Assembly: GCA_023257955.1 (NCBI GenBank)
Contig: JALRAY010000001.1
Coordinates: forward strand, 1 to 47,672
Origin: Amoebophilaceae bacterium
GTDB taxonomy: Bacteria; Bacteroidota; Bacteroidia; Cytophagales; Amoebophilaceae
Direction of reading: 5' to 3'
Length of the DNA stretch: 47,672 nt
Below are positions 1 through 8,657 of this stretch, in pieces (position 1 is the first letter of the stretch; every line of letters starts with the position of its first letter). A program made the translations under genes and the position numbers. The notes under the pieces are model-generated. The model ran no database searches and was not told where the DNA came from. It saw only the letters and a list, made by a program, of their open reading frames with translations.

Positions 1-49
1 CGAAATTACGCATCTATGGTGGCATTAGCATGTGCATTTATTTGGTTAC

Positions 50-571
50 CTATGTGAATTGTAAACAGCTCCTAATAGTGTTGAAACCCTCTCTCAGTCT
101 ATTAGTTGATTGGATGAATTTTTCATCCTTTTGAATGAAATGCTTAGCGAGTATATTACATAAGACCACCCAAGCAGGTATATAAAACCCTGGGTGATAC
201 GTCCCTGTTATTGCGGCAAGCTGTAGCCTTGGGCTTTTAGTACAGAAGTATACGATCATACCAACTAACACGGTAGCTAAGAGGTTGCTTATGGTAATCA
301 TTTGTATTTGCAAGCTTCTATTATCGTACCGCCATACGGTATAAACAGCTAATATAGCAATGACTACCGCAAGGATGCCTAAGCAGAGGTAAGGCATTGA
401 AGAAGAGTTAATCAAGTTCTGTGAAGAATCTACTGTTTGTAGCTTCCACGTATATAAGGTATGTCTATACAATGTCAGGGGATCTACTTTATGCCATAGG
501 GGTACAAATTGCATGATCCCTAATAGGATGGAGCTCGTAAGCAGAAATAAAGTTTGGATTCTTTGTATCAT
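50..571 (-). CDS. DUF4293 family membrane protein, C-terminus altered by a transposon end
   Basis: The product is a 173-aa integral membrane protein of unknown function. The start MIQRIQTLFLL and the late DEKFIQSTNRLR segment are characteristic of the Bacteroidota family DUF4293. Hydrophobic segments lie near residues 5-25, 60-80, 90-110 and 125-145, giving about four membrane spans. Family proteins normally end just after the DEK...RLR segment. Here the last residues (SCLQFT) are read from an inverted-repeat end of a mobile element at 52-75, which also supplies the stop codon. The core is intact, so the protein is probably functional. The family assignment comes from recalled motifs and length. 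Confidence 0.75.
   Translation of the reverse strand: MIQRIQTLFLLTSSILLGIMQFVPLWHKVDPLTLYRHTLYTWKLQTVDSSQNLINSSSMPYLCLGILAVVIAILAVYTVWRYDNRSLQIQMITISNLLATVLVGMIVYFCTKSPRLQLAAITGTYHPGFYIPAWVVLCNILAKHFIQKDEKFIQSTNRLREGFNTIRSCLQFT
52..75. repeat. terminal repeat of a miniature/IS element, rest lies to the left
   Basis: These 24 bases are identical to the reverse complement of 21716-21739, which is the left end of the miniature element described there. The outer end (CAGCTCC then TA) points right, so the element body should lie at positions 1-70 and beyond the window. The repeat forms the 3' end of the DUF4293 reading frame. Confidence 0.6.
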
Positions 572-624
572 GTGTCTACCGTTTTTCTGAAAGTTGTATG
601 ATTATGTTCTATTTCACTTTTGTA

Positions 625-1623
625 TTATGATTTAATATCTTGCCTTGTATCTTGGTTATTAGCTCCTTCTCCGGATATAGCGGCACGCATATCAGTATCT
701 GCTTTCATGTTTTGCATGCGGTAGTAATCCATCACGCCTACATGGCCTTTTTGCAATGCACTAGCCATTGCTTTGGGGACTTCGGCTTCTGCTAGAATAA
801 CTTGTGCCTTGGCCTCCTGAGACTTAGCTTTCATCTCTTGTTCTACGGCTACTGCCATCGCTCTGCGCTCTTCTGCTTTCGCCTCTGCTACTCTTAAGTC
901 TGCATTCGCTTGGTCAATCTGTAGTTTTGCGCCAATATTTTCTGCTACATCCACGTCTGCTATGTCTATGGATAGAATCTCAAAGGCGGTACCTGCGTCT
1001 AACCCTCTCTCTATGACTAAACGCGAGATCTGATCCGGATTGGCTAATACTTGTTTATGGGTCGTAGCAGATCCTATAGAAGTGACTATCCCCTCTCCTA
1101 CCCTAGCTAAGATTGTGTCTTCTCCTGCACCACCTACCAGTTGTTGAATGTTGGCGCGGACGGTTACCCTTGCTTTTGTGATGAGCTGGATGCCGTCTGC
1201 AGCAACTGCTGCTACGGATGGGGTATTAATGACTTTAGGGTTGACGGAAATTTGTACGGCTTCAAATACATCTCTGCCTGCTAAATCTATTGCTGTGGCT
1301 TGTTTAAAGGTGAGTTTGATATTGGCTTTATCCGCTGAGATGAGCGCACGAATCACTGAAGGAACATTGCCTCCTGCTAGGTAGTGTGTTTCAATTTCGG
1401 AAGTGCTAACATTGAGGCCTGCTTTGGTAGCGGTAATCAATGACTCTACGATGACACGTGGCGGGACTTTGCGTATGCGCATAAAGACTAATTCAAATAG
1501 TCCTACTCTTACGCCTGAAAATAGGGCTGTAACCCAGAGGTTGACGGGTATAAAGTGCAGGAAGGTGAAGAAGAGCATCACGCCTATCGTTACTAGGGTA
1601 TAATAATTTGTATGTAAAATCAT
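625..1623 (-). CDS. floA: Flotillin-like protein FloA
   Basis: FloA is a bacterial flotillin that scaffolds functional membrane microdomains. The start at 1623 gives about 332 aa, the usual family length. An open extension to 1701 would add 26 residues and is unlikely. An N-terminal membrane segment (about residues 5-25) is followed by FIPVNLWVTALFSGVRVGL and MRIRKVPPRVIVESL, the FloA signature. Then come the SPFH-like core (DLAGRDVFEAVQ) and a long alanine/glutamate/lysine coiled coil (roughly residues 230-300). The polar tail carries the conserved YYRMQNMKADT.DMR stretch. It is intact. Flotillins often pair with an NfeD-like gene, but none is adjacent here. Confidence 0.9.
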   Translation of the reverse strand: MILHTNYYTLVTIGVMLFFTFLHFIPVNLWVTALFSGVRVGLFELVFMRIRKVPPRVIVESLITATKAGLNVSTSEIETHYLAGGNVPSVIRALISADKANIKLTFKQATAIDLAGRDVFEAVQISVNPKVINTPSVAAVAADGIQLITKARVTVRANIQQLVGGAGEDTILARVGEGIVTSIGSATTHKQVLANPDQISRLVIERGLDAGTAFEILSIDIADVDVAENIGAKLQIDQANADLRVAEAKAEERRAMAVAVEQEMKAKSQEAKAQVILAEAEVPKAMASALQKGHVGVMDYYRMQNMKADTDMRAAISGEGANNQDTRQDIKS

Positions 1624-1705
1624 GGCTATTAAAATTTTAACACGTGTAAAACATAAAACTGATATAATGTTGCCTGCAAATCTACTAAAAAATACTTCCA
1701 TAAAG

Positions 1706-1883
1706 TTACTTTTGTAGCATATAGAACGATAGCTGAGCTAATCCATCGATGAAGGAATGAAAGCCAATACCTTCTTCTACATGCTCTTGATTGTCTTTTG
1801 AGGCATTTTCTGCTTGTGTACTGGTACTCTTCCTATCATTGATAATTTTCTCCTAGACCCACCAGCGTAGTCCTTTCTTCCAT
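1706..1883 (-). pseudogene. Possible small frameshifted ORF upstream of floA
   Basis: On the minus strand an ATG at 1881-1883 opens MEERTTLVGLGEN and soon stops. In the next frame an uninterrupted stretch runs to a TAA at 1706-1708 and ends with GIGFHSFIDGLAQLSFYMLQK-like residues. Removing one A from the A-run near 1845 would join them into a protein of about 58 aa. I do not recognise it. The second frame has no ATG, GTG or TTG of its own. It may be a decayed gene, a sequencing slip or chance. Confidence 0.2.
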
Positions 1884-3417
1884 GCAATTATTGAACAAAT
1901 CATTTCATTGGTTATTTAAACGACGCCTTCATAGCTTAGAAACGGCTATTCACGATCCTATCACAACACAGCATGCGTTATTAAAAGCCTTACTTGAGCA
2001 AGGGCGGCATACGGTATATGGGAAAAAGTTTGACTACGATAGCATCGATTCTCCGCGCACATTCCAAAGCAGGGTTCCTATTTGTACCTACGAAACGTTA
2101 TATCCCTATATCCTACAAACTTTACAGGGTCAGCCGAAGGTGCTCTGGCCTACACCTATTAAATGGTTTGCTAAGTCGTCTGGGACAACTAATGATCGCA
2201 GTAAATATATCCCTGTATCTACGGAGGCGTTAGAAGATGGGCATTACAAGGCGGGTAAAGATATGCTAGCGATATACTTAGCGAATAATTCGCATAGTTT
2301 ATTAGCCGAAGGCAAAAGTCTAGCCATGGCAGGTAGTTTGCATAAAAACAATTTTTCTGCCGATTCTAAAACGCAATATGGTGATGTATCTGCGGTGATT
2401 ATGAATAGCCTTCCTTTTTGGGCAAAGTGGATAAGTACACCTAGTATAGATATTGCGTTACTGGAAGATTGGGAAGAGAAAGTAGTAAAGATGGTACAAT
2501 GGGCTACAAAAGAAAAAACGATTACTGTCTTGACTGGTATACCAACCTGGGTATACTATTTGCTCCATAAAGTTCTAAAACAAGAACAAGCTCAATATAT
2601 CACGGATGTATGGCCTATGTTGGAGCTTTTTATTCATGGTGGTATTTCGTTTCAGCCTTATAAAGCGTTATTCGATAAGCTTTTTCAACGTAAATTGCAT
2701 TATCTGGAAGTATATAATGCTTCTGAAGGTTTTTTTGCCGTACAAGATCAGCTTGATAGTAATTCGCTACTTTTACTGATAGATCATGGTATTTATTATG
2801 AATTTATCCCTATTGAGGATCTTGATAAGTATGATAAACGTGTACTAGATCTCTCAGAGGTATCGCTCAATACGGTGTATGCACTGGTGATTACTACTAA
2901 TGCTGGTTTATGGCGTTATCAAATTGGCGATACTATTCAGTTTACCTCTTTAAGTCCTTATAGAATACGAATAGTGGGTAGAACAAAGCAATTTATCAAC
3001 ACTTTTGGCGAGGAACTGATGGTGGATCATGCGGAAACAGCAATTGTCCGTGCTTGCTTGCTAACAGGGGCGCTGATTAATGATTATACTGCAGGTCCAT
3101 GTTATTTATCTGGTACTCAACAAGGCAGGCATGAGTGGATTATTGAGTTTGTCAAGCAACCAAACAATCTCGATGATTTTACAGCTATCCTTGACCAAGA
3201 ATTAAAATCGGTCAATTCTGATTATGAGGCAAAACGGTGTAATGATTTGCTACTTATTAAGCCGCTCATTACGTCTGTCCCTCAAGGATTCTTTTATACT
3301 TGGATGAAACAAAAAAATAAGTTGGGAGAACAAAACAAAGTGCCTCGGTTACATAATGATAGAAAGTATTTAGATAATATTCATCAAGCTTTAGAAGGAC
3401 TTGCCTCTGATTTGTAA
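1882..3417 (+). CDS. GH3 family acyl-adenylating protein
   Basis: This 511-aa protein belongs to the GH3 auxin-responsive promoter family of the adenylate-forming superfamily. The plant members conjugate amino acids to jasmonate or auxin; the bacterial substrate is unknown. Visible marks are the P-loop-like WFAKSSGTTNDRSKYIPVS (near residue 95), YNASEGFFAVQD (near 280), and LWRYQIGD followed by the RTKQFINTFGEELM hinge region (near 345-380). The length matches Bacteroidota homologues and the gene looks complete. It stands alone ahead of mnmE with a gap of about 90 bases. The family is clear; the biological role is not. Confidence 0.85.
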   Translation: MQLLNKSFHWLFKRRLHSLETAIHDPITTQHALLKALLEQGRHTVYGKKFDYDSIDSPRTFQSRVPICTYETLYPYILQTLQGQPKVLWPTPIKWFAKSSGTTNDRSKYIPVSTEALEDGHYKAGKDMLAIYLANNSHSLLAEGKSLAMAGSLHKNNFSADSKTQYGDVSAVIMNSLPFWAKWISTPSIDIALLEDWEEKVVKMVQWATKEKTITVLTGIPTWVYYLLHKVLKQEQAQYITDVWPMLELFIHGGISFQPYKALFDKLFQRKLHYLEVYNASEGFFAVQDQLDSNSLLLLIDHGIYYEFIPIEDLDKYDKRVLDLSEVSLNTVYALVITTNAGLWRYQIGDTIQFTSLSPYRIRIVGRTKQFINTFGEELMVDHAETAIVRACLLTGALINDYTAGPCYLSGTQQGRHEWIIEFVKQPNNLDDFTAILDQELKSVNSDYEAKRCNDLLLIKPLITSVPQGFFYTWMKQKNKLGEQNKVPRLHNDRKYLDNIHQALEGLASDL

Positions 3418-3509
3418 AAAAATTAACGTTCGCATGTTGACAGACTTCCTAAATTTCTTCCACCGCATAATTAATGCGCATTTGTTATCCCCAACGTTTA
3501 TATAGTACT

Positions 3510-4877
3510 ATGCTACATTCATCTCACGAACCTATTGTTGCCTTGGCTACCTCTTCGGGGAAAGGGGCCTTAGCAGTCATTAGACTATCTGGCACAGATA
3601 CTATCGAATTGGTCAATCAATTATTTAAGGGGAAAGACCTTACGCTACAACCTTCACATAGCTTGCATTTCGGCACATTAATCCATGAAGACCAAGTCTT
3701 GGATGAGGTATTGGTGGCACTTTTCCGAGCTCCAAAATCTTTTACAAAAGAAGAAAGTGTAGAAATTTCTTGCCATGGCTCTATGTATATTGTTCAAAAT
3801 ATTATGCAGGCTTTGATTGGGTTAGGTGCTAGGTTAGCTAATCCTGGGGAATTCACTCAACGTGCTTTTCTGAATGGGCGTTTTGATTTGGTGCAAGCAG
3901 AAGCTGTCGCAGACTTGATTGCGGCAGATACAGCATTGGCGCATCAAACTGCATTACAGCAAATGCGCGCAGGTTTTTCTAGTGAATTGCAACACCTTAG
4001 GGAAAAACTCATTCACCTAGGGGCATTATTGGAGCTAGAGTTAGATTTTTCGGAAGAGGATGTGGCTTTTGTGGATAGACAATCTTTGACAAATTTAGTG
4101 CAAAGTTTACGCACTGAGATCAGCACATTGATTCAGAGTTTTGAAAAGGGTAATGTCATCAAGAATGGCTTGCCTATAGCTATTGTTGGTAAACCTAATG
4201 CTGGCAAATCGACTTTGTTAAATACCTTGCTACAAGAAGATCGGGCTATTGTATCTCATATTGCTGGAACTACGCGAGATGTCATAGAGGCTGAAAAAAA
4301 TATAGGGGGTATTTGCTGCCGGTTCATAGACACAGCAGGCTTACGGAAACATACCAGTGATGAAATAGAACTTATTGGCATTGCTAAAGCGCGTTCGCAA
4401 ATGCAACAAGCGGCTTTGATATTATATGTTTTTGACTTACAAACCGAATCTTTATCCTCTATTCAAAATACATTAGATGAGCTTGCAAACTTGGATGTAC
4501 CTTGTATTAAAATTGGTAATAAATTAGATGTAGCCCCTGTAGAGTTGGGCACTGCTTTAACACAAAAAGACTTTCTCTTACTATCAGCAAAAGAACCCAA
4601 ACAGATAGCAAAAATAGAACAGCGCATTATGCAGCTGTTTGACTTAAATAATCTCGATTCTGCTACGATTGTAGTAAATGTACGCCATTATGAAAGCTTG
4701 GTAAAGGCGAATGACACTCTTTTAAAGGTGTTGCAAGGACTTTCTCAATCATTGAGTACAGAATGGTTGACCCTTGAGATCAAACATGCTTTAACCTATT
4801 TGGGAGAAATTACAGGAAAAATAACTACAGAAGATCTCTTAGATGAGATATTCTCTAAGTTTTGCATCGGGAAATAA
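3510..4877 (+). CDS. mnmE: tRNA uridine-5-carboxymethylaminomethyl modification GTPase MnmE
   Basis: With MnmG this GTPase installs the cmnm5 group on U34 of several tRNAs. The ATG at 3510 fits the family start (HEPIVALATSSGKGALAVIRLSG); the longer frame from 3474 adds 12 unsupported residues. Visible are the N-terminal tetrahydrofolate-binding domain (CHGS, GEFTQRAFLNGRFDLVQAEAVADLI), the inserted G domain (GKPNAGKST, DTAGLR, GNKLD), and the C-terminal CIGK in the place of the essential CxGK. The length of about 455 aa is normal. It converges on rpmH 30 bases downstream. Confidence 0.95.
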   Translation: MLHSSHEPIVALATSSGKGALAVIRLSGTDTIELVNQLFKGKDLTLQPSHSLHFGTLIHEDQVLDEVLVALFRAPKSFTKEESVEISCHGSMYIVQNIMQALIGLGARLANPGEFTQRAFLNGRFDLVQAEAVADLIAADTALAHQTALQQMRAGFSSELQHLREKLIHLGALLELELDFSEEDVAFVDRQSLTNLVQSLRTEISTLIQSFEKGNVIKNGLPIAIVGKPNAGKSTLLNTLLQEDRAIVSHIAGTTRDVIEAEKNIGGICCRFIDTAGLRKHTSDEIELIGIAKARSQMQQAALILYVFDLQTESLSSIQNTLDELANLDVPCIKIGNKLDVAPVELGTALTQKDFLLLSAKEPKQIAKIEQRIMQLFDLNNLDSATIVVNVRHYESLVKANDTLLKVLQGLSQSLSTEWLTLEIKHALTYLGEITGKITTEDLLDEIFSKFCIGK

Positions 4878-4907
4878 TCTCTTTTTTATCTCGTATGTTT
4901 TCTTTGC

Positions 4908-5066
4908 TTAGCGTTTATGTCTTGGCTCGTCTGCTACTGTTAATTTGTGTCTTCCCTTAGCTCGTCTTCGAGCTAACACAGCTCTGCCGTCGGAAGTAGA
5001 CATTCGTTTTCTAAAGCCATGTTTATTGCTTCTCTTTCGCAGAGAAGGTTGATAAGTACGTTTCAT
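4908..5066 (-). CDS. rpmH: 50S ribosomal protein L34
   Basis: Reverse-strand translation gives a 52-aa basic protein beginning MKRTYQPSLRKRSNKHGFRK and continuing RM.T.DGRAVLARRRAKGRH, the textbook L34 sequence. It is a component of the large ribosomal subunit. The tRNA-Pro gene lies 71 bases upstream on the same strand. The dnaA/rnpA neighbours common elsewhere are not here. The gene is shorter than the usual ORF cut-off. Confidence 0.95.
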   Translation of the reverse strand: MKRTYQPSLRKRSNKHGFRKRMSTSDGRAVLARRRAKGRHKLTVADEPRHKR

Positions 5067-5137
5067 AGATAAATAGATAATTAGTATTTTTGAATAATAT
5101 AGTAGTCGCGTAGCAATTATGTTAATATATGTAATAG

Positions 5138-5212
5138 TCGGGGCGGCAGGATTCGAACCTGCGGCCTCCTGCTCCCAAAGCAGGCGCGATAACCGGACTT
5201 CGCCACGCCCCG
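5138..5212 (-). tRNA. tRNA-Pro (anticodon UGG)
   Basis: The minus strand folds as a full cloverleaf. The acceptor stem is CGGGGCG/CGCCCCG with discriminator A. The anticodon loop is CTTTGGGAG with TGG at the anticodon, and the T arm contains GGTTCGAATCC. CCA is not encoded, so it must be added after transcription. It lies upstream of rpmH on the same strand. Confidence 0.93.
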
Positions 5213-5588
5213 ATTGTATTAACCACTAATTTAAAAATAAGCGTGAAGTTAGTAGTTCGATATAGGATTTACAAATGTCTGCAGGAGAAATTAATCATAT
5301 TGTACTAAAAAGTGACTAACTTTCAAAATATTCGTATCATTACTCACAAATATTCTAGGACATATAGACGAAAGTAGTAGTCAAGGGAAAGTGATCAAAA
5401 GACAGCGTTCCAAGAAATACTGGTATTGATAAAGGATTTTTATCAATACCAGAAATCACATAAGCATAGCTTATTTGATATGCCTCCTTTATCCCCATCA
5501 TCTCACAAAAGAGATAAGATTCAAGATCCACATCAAAGGGCTATAATTTTGAATCAAATCTTCAACACTAAATTTTAATTACTAGCCC
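5213..5588. other. Intergenic region with one strong hairpin
   Basis: This 376-base AT-rich gap separates tRNA-Pro from the NuoK-like ORF. Its only clear structure is the perfect inverted repeat at 5420-5452. No NuoJ-like or other coding remnant was recognised in any frame by eye. Confidence 0.5.
5420..5452. repeat. Perfect 14-bp inverted repeat, 5-base loop
   Basis: CTGGTATTGATAAA at 5420-5433 and its exact complement at 5439-5452 flank the loop GGATT. No T-tract follows on either side, so a classical intrinsic terminator is not supported. It could be an operator, a transcript-end hairpin or mobile-element debris. Confidence 0.6.
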
Positions 5589-5861
5589 GTGGATTGTATA
5601 TACCTATTACTATTAAATGTATTCTTGCTGGGCATAGGGATGTTAATTCTGCTTAACAACCAGTCCTTTATATTTTTTATAATGGGTATAGAATTAGTAA
5701 TACAATCTGTTATCTCTAATCTCATTTTTTTTACAAATCTACATTCTCAGCAGTTCGGAGGAATTGTACTTGCTACCTTTATTATAGTTTTTTCAGTTTG
5801 TGAAATAATATTATCCCTAGCTATTTTCATAACTTTGTATAATCGATTTAAGAAGTATTAG
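5589..5861 (+). CDS. nuoK: Orphan NuoK-like subunit of NADH:quinone oxidoreductase
   Basis: The 90-aa protein has three hydrophobic helices arranged as in NuoK (about residues 3-21, 27-48 and 58-84). In complex I, NuoK is a membrane proton-channel subunit related to MrpC. Two membrane glutamates characteristic of NuoK are visible: one in FIMGIELVIQS (about residue 35) and one in VFSVCEIILSLAI (about residue 71). The frame opens with GTG after an in-frame stop. It is about ten residues shorter than usual, mainly at the N-terminus. No nuo genes flank it, which is odd for an operon-encoded subunit. It may be a relic, a split nuo cluster, or an MrpC-like protein. Confidence 0.6.
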   Translation: MDCIYLLLLNVFLLGIGMLILLNNQSFIFFIMGIELVIQSVISNLIFFTNLHSQQFGGIVLATFIIVFSVCEIILSLAIFITLYNRFKKY

Positions 5862-6054
5862 ATCTCCTCCGGAAACTCGAAATTATAGCCTTTTAATCAA
5901 CAAGAATGCATATCCTATAATGGATATAGAAGAACTCTATTATATATAAATCAAATCATAACAAATTTGCTGCCTATATCTCAAATCTTTTGATCTTTAG
6001 AGAACTTCCCCACAATCTAATATTTACTCAACTGACCTCGTTTAAAAATTATAA

Positions 6055-6062
6055 TAACTTTG
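6055..6062 (+). promoter_or_regulatory. Possible Bacteroidota -7 promoter element before dprA
   Basis: TAACTTTG matches the TAnnTTTG -7 consensus of Bacteroidota and ends 7 bases before the dprA ATG. No convincing -33 TTG was found at the expected spacing. If it is used, the transcript would be nearly leaderless. Confidence 0.3.
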
Positions 6063-6069
6063 CCGTGTT

Positions 6070-7218
6070 ATGCCTCCTTATGCTATAGATTACCAAGAAA
6101 AAATTTATCAATTGGCTTTAAGTTTGATCAAAGGCGTTGGATTTGTTGTTTGGCAAAAGTTAATTGATCGATATAGATCCGCAAAAGACATATATAACAA
6201 TTCAAATAGTGTTTTTGCAAATATATATAATCATAAGTATCTCCCTATTATCAAGGCTATTAACGAAAAAAATACTTTATCACATGCAGAAACAATTATA
6301 AATGCTCAGCAAAAAATGGGTATTAAAATTATTTCTTTTTTTGATCAAGAATATCCAGACCGTCTAAGGCATATTAAAAATCCGCCTTGTTTTCTATATT
6401 GTAAAGGTAACTTAGATTTTTCTTTACCTAAAATTGTGAGTATAGTAGGTACACGACGTGCTACCACGAATGGCAAAATGATAGTTAAAAAATTAGTAGA
6501 GGCTTTATCTGAATACGGAGTAATGATTGTGAGTGGTTTAGCATACGGGATTGATATTTGCGCACATGAAATAGCGTTACAACAACAACTCCCCACAGTA
6601 GCAGTATTGGCAAATAGTTTAGATAAAATTTATCCCTCTAGTCATACAAAGATGGCTTGTAGTATGTTATCTAATGGAGGGTTATTAAGCGAAGTGACAA
6701 CAGGTAATGCTTTAGAAACTTTTCATTTTCCTAACAGAAATAGAATTATAGCAGGGCTTTCAGATGCTACCATTGTGGTTGAAGCAGGAACTAAAAGTGG
6801 AGCCCTAATTACAGCCCAATTTGCAAACAACTATGATAGAGAAGTATTCGCATTTCCTGGGAATGTATATGAGCCATTTTCAGCTGGCTGTAATCAACTC
6901 ATTCGTAACCAACAAGCCCATTTAGTAACTTGCGTTGATGACATTGCGTACATGATGAACTGGAAAAAAAATACTTCTAATAGTACTAAAAAACGCAATA
7001 CTTATAATTTTGAAAATAAGCTCGCTAGCTTAGACACTGAAGACAAGCAACTTGCATTGATTTTAAAAGATTGTTATCCTAAAGTTATGCACATTGATGA
7101 TCTTTGTCAGCAAACTCAGCTCACACCTATACAGCTTTCCCCTAAACTTTTGCAACTCGAACTCAAACATCTTGTAGAAAACTGTACAGGGAATAAGTAT
7201 AAATTTGTAGAGGGCTAA
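6070..7218 (+). CDS. dprA: DNA processing protein DprA (Smf)
   Basis: DprA loads RecA onto incoming single-stranded DNA during transformation. The 382-aa frame has all expected parts. An N-terminal helix-hairpin-helix-like region covers about residues 1-90. The Rossmann-like core contains VGTRRATTNG, VSGLAYGIDICAHEIAL, FHFPNRNRIIAGLS, and VVEAGTKSGALITAQFA. A C-terminal winged-helix-like segment lies at about 315-380. It appears intact. Retention in a reduced genome is common because DprA is widely conserved even where competence is unproven. It is the first member of the plus-strand run dprA-HTH-rsmA-ftsW. Confidence 0.93.
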   Translation: MPPYAIDYQEKIYQLALSLIKGVGFVVWQKLIDRYRSAKDIYNNSNSVFANIYNHKYLPIIKAINEKNTLSHAETIINAQQKMGIKIISFFDQEYPDRLRHIKNPPCFLYCKGNLDFSLPKIVSIVGTRRATTNGKMIVKKLVEALSEYGVMIVSGLAYGIDICAHEIALQQQLPTVAVLANSLDKIYPSSHTKMACSMLSNGGLLSEVTTGNALETFHFPNRNRIIAGLSDATIVVEAGTKSGALITAQFANNYDREVFAFPGNVYEPFSAGCNQLIRNQQAHLVTCVDDIAYMMNWKKNTSNSTKKRNTYNFENKLASLDTEDKQLALILKDCYPKVMHIDDLCQQTQLTPIQLSPKLLQLELKHLVENCTGNKYKFVEG

Positions 7219-7355
7219 TTACGCTTACAAGAGTCGAAGCGTTCACTAAAACGCACGAGACTTCCTTGATCATTTCCTTGTACTTAAGCAACAACGTCGC
7301 AATTATTTTCTGTACATGAGCCTCAATTATTCTCAAAAAGTCTAACAATATTACA

Positions 7356-7769
7356 ATGGATCAGACATTAGCAACAGGAGAAAGTGCAATAAATGAAAAA
7401 CATAGAGGCAAACTCTTAGAACTTATCGTGCGAAGAAGCCCTTACTCTATAAAAGTCTTATCTAAAAAATTAGGTATTAGCAGAACTACTTTATATAACA
7501 AATTTCAAGCAGCACAACTTGATTATGATTTTTTATTACAAGTCAGTAAGATTGTACATTATGACTGTAAAGCAAAACTACCCCAATGTCATACCCAGGT
7601 AGTCGTACCTGTTTCACAGTATAATAAACGTGATATTATTATTGATAAAAAATATATTCAGTTGCTAGAAGGCTACCAAAGATTGTTTGGATTTTTAGTA
7701 AAAACAGCACATAAGTATGGGCTAGAATATACTAGAAAAGAATTAGATAGAACTTTTGAACATATATAA
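7356..7769 (+). CDS. Small helix-turn-helix protein
   Basis: This 137-aa protein carries a Fis- or XRE-like helix-turn-helix at about residues 32-55 (YSIKVLSKKLGISRTTLYNKF). The remainder is basic and helical, with no recognised ligand domain. It is probably a DNA-binding regulator or nucleoid-associated protein. It sits between dprA (137 bases upstream) and rsmA (62 bases downstream) on the same strand. The target genes are unknown. Confidence 0.6.
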   Translation: MDQTLATGESAINEKHRGKLLELIVRRSPYSIKVLSKKLGISRTTLYNKFQAAQLDYDFLLQVSKIVHYDCKAKLPQCHTQVVVPVSQYNKRDIIIDKKYIQLLEGYQRLFGFLVKTAHKYGLEYTRKELDRTFEHI

Positions 7770-7831
7770 ATTAGTCAATTTAAAGCCATGATGCACGAAA
7801 ACAAATACTTCATTTTCACATTTACTATTGA

Positions 7832-8614
7832 ATGTGTATAAAAGCAAAGAAAGCACTGGGGCAACATTTTTTAGAAGATAGTAGCATCAGTAAACAGATT
7901 GTAGATTCCTTTAATACAACTCTACCCTTCCCTAAAACAATTTTGGAAATAGGTCCTGGGAAAGGTGCTTTAACTCAGTTTTTAATAGAAAGAGAGATAA
8001 ATAATTTATATCTCATCGAAATAGATCAGCCATTGGCGAATTATCTAGTCAATGCATACCCTTTTTTGACACATAATATTGTTACAGAAAATTTCCTGCA
8101 TGTGGATCTTAGTCAAAAATGGCCAGGGACAATAGGGGTCATTGGAAATTTTCCGTATAATCTCAGTTCACTTATATTGTTTCAGCTTCTTAAATACAGA
8201 GACCAAGTGCAGGAAATTGTATGTATGCTACAAAAAGAGGTAGCTGAACGAGTAGTCTCCCAACCTGGAAGCAAAGTGTATGGCATTCCTAGTGTTTTAT
8301 TACAAGCTTTCTATAATGTGGAATATCTATTTACGGTAGAACCCGCTGTCTTTAATCCTCCGCCCAAAGTTCATTCTGCTGTTATTAGATTACGACGTAA
8401 TGATATAGCAAGGCTTCCCTGTGATGAAGATTTGTTTTTTAAGCTTGTCAAACTAGGATTTCAACAACGCAGGAAGAAACTAAAAAATGCTTTAAGCTTT
8501 TATACAGAGCGCTTTACCAAGGAGTTTCCTCTTTTGAATCAGCGCGCCGAAGAATTAAGCGTGCTGCAGTTTATAAGCCTCACACAACACATAAGTGGTA
8601 TCTGTAGATGCTAA
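7832..8614 (+). CDS. rsmA: 16S rRNA dimethyladenosine transferase RsmA (KsgA)
   Basis: RsmA dimethylates the two adjacent adenosines near the 3' end of 16S rRNA with S-adenosylmethionine. Visible motifs are AKKALGQHFLED at the N-terminus, the SAM-binding ILEIGPGKGALTQFL, the catalytic GNFPYNLSS (N-x-P-Y), and PPPKVHSAVIRL in the C-terminal half. At 260 aa it has the normal length. No frameshift is seen. Confidence 0.95.
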   Translation: MCIKAKKALGQHFLEDSSISKQIVDSFNTTLPFPKTILEIGPGKGALTQFLIEREINNLYLIEIDQPLANYLVNAYPFLTHNIVTENFLHVDLSQKWPGTIGVIGNFPYNLSSLILFQLLKYRDQVQEIVCMLQKEVAERVVSQPGSKVYGIPSVLLQAFYNVEYLFTVEPAVFNPPPKVHSAVIRLRRNDIARLPCDEDLFFKLVKLGFQQRRKKLKNALSFYTERFTKEFPLLNQRAEELSVLQFISLTQHISGICRC

Positions 8615-8657
8615 AAGTATAGCTAACAGTTCAACATAACCTTTATAACTTTTACCT

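Noticed and set aside
3474..3509. MnmE start at 3474
   Set aside because: The 12 additional residues are not part of the family N-terminus; ATG at 3510 precedes the conserved start.
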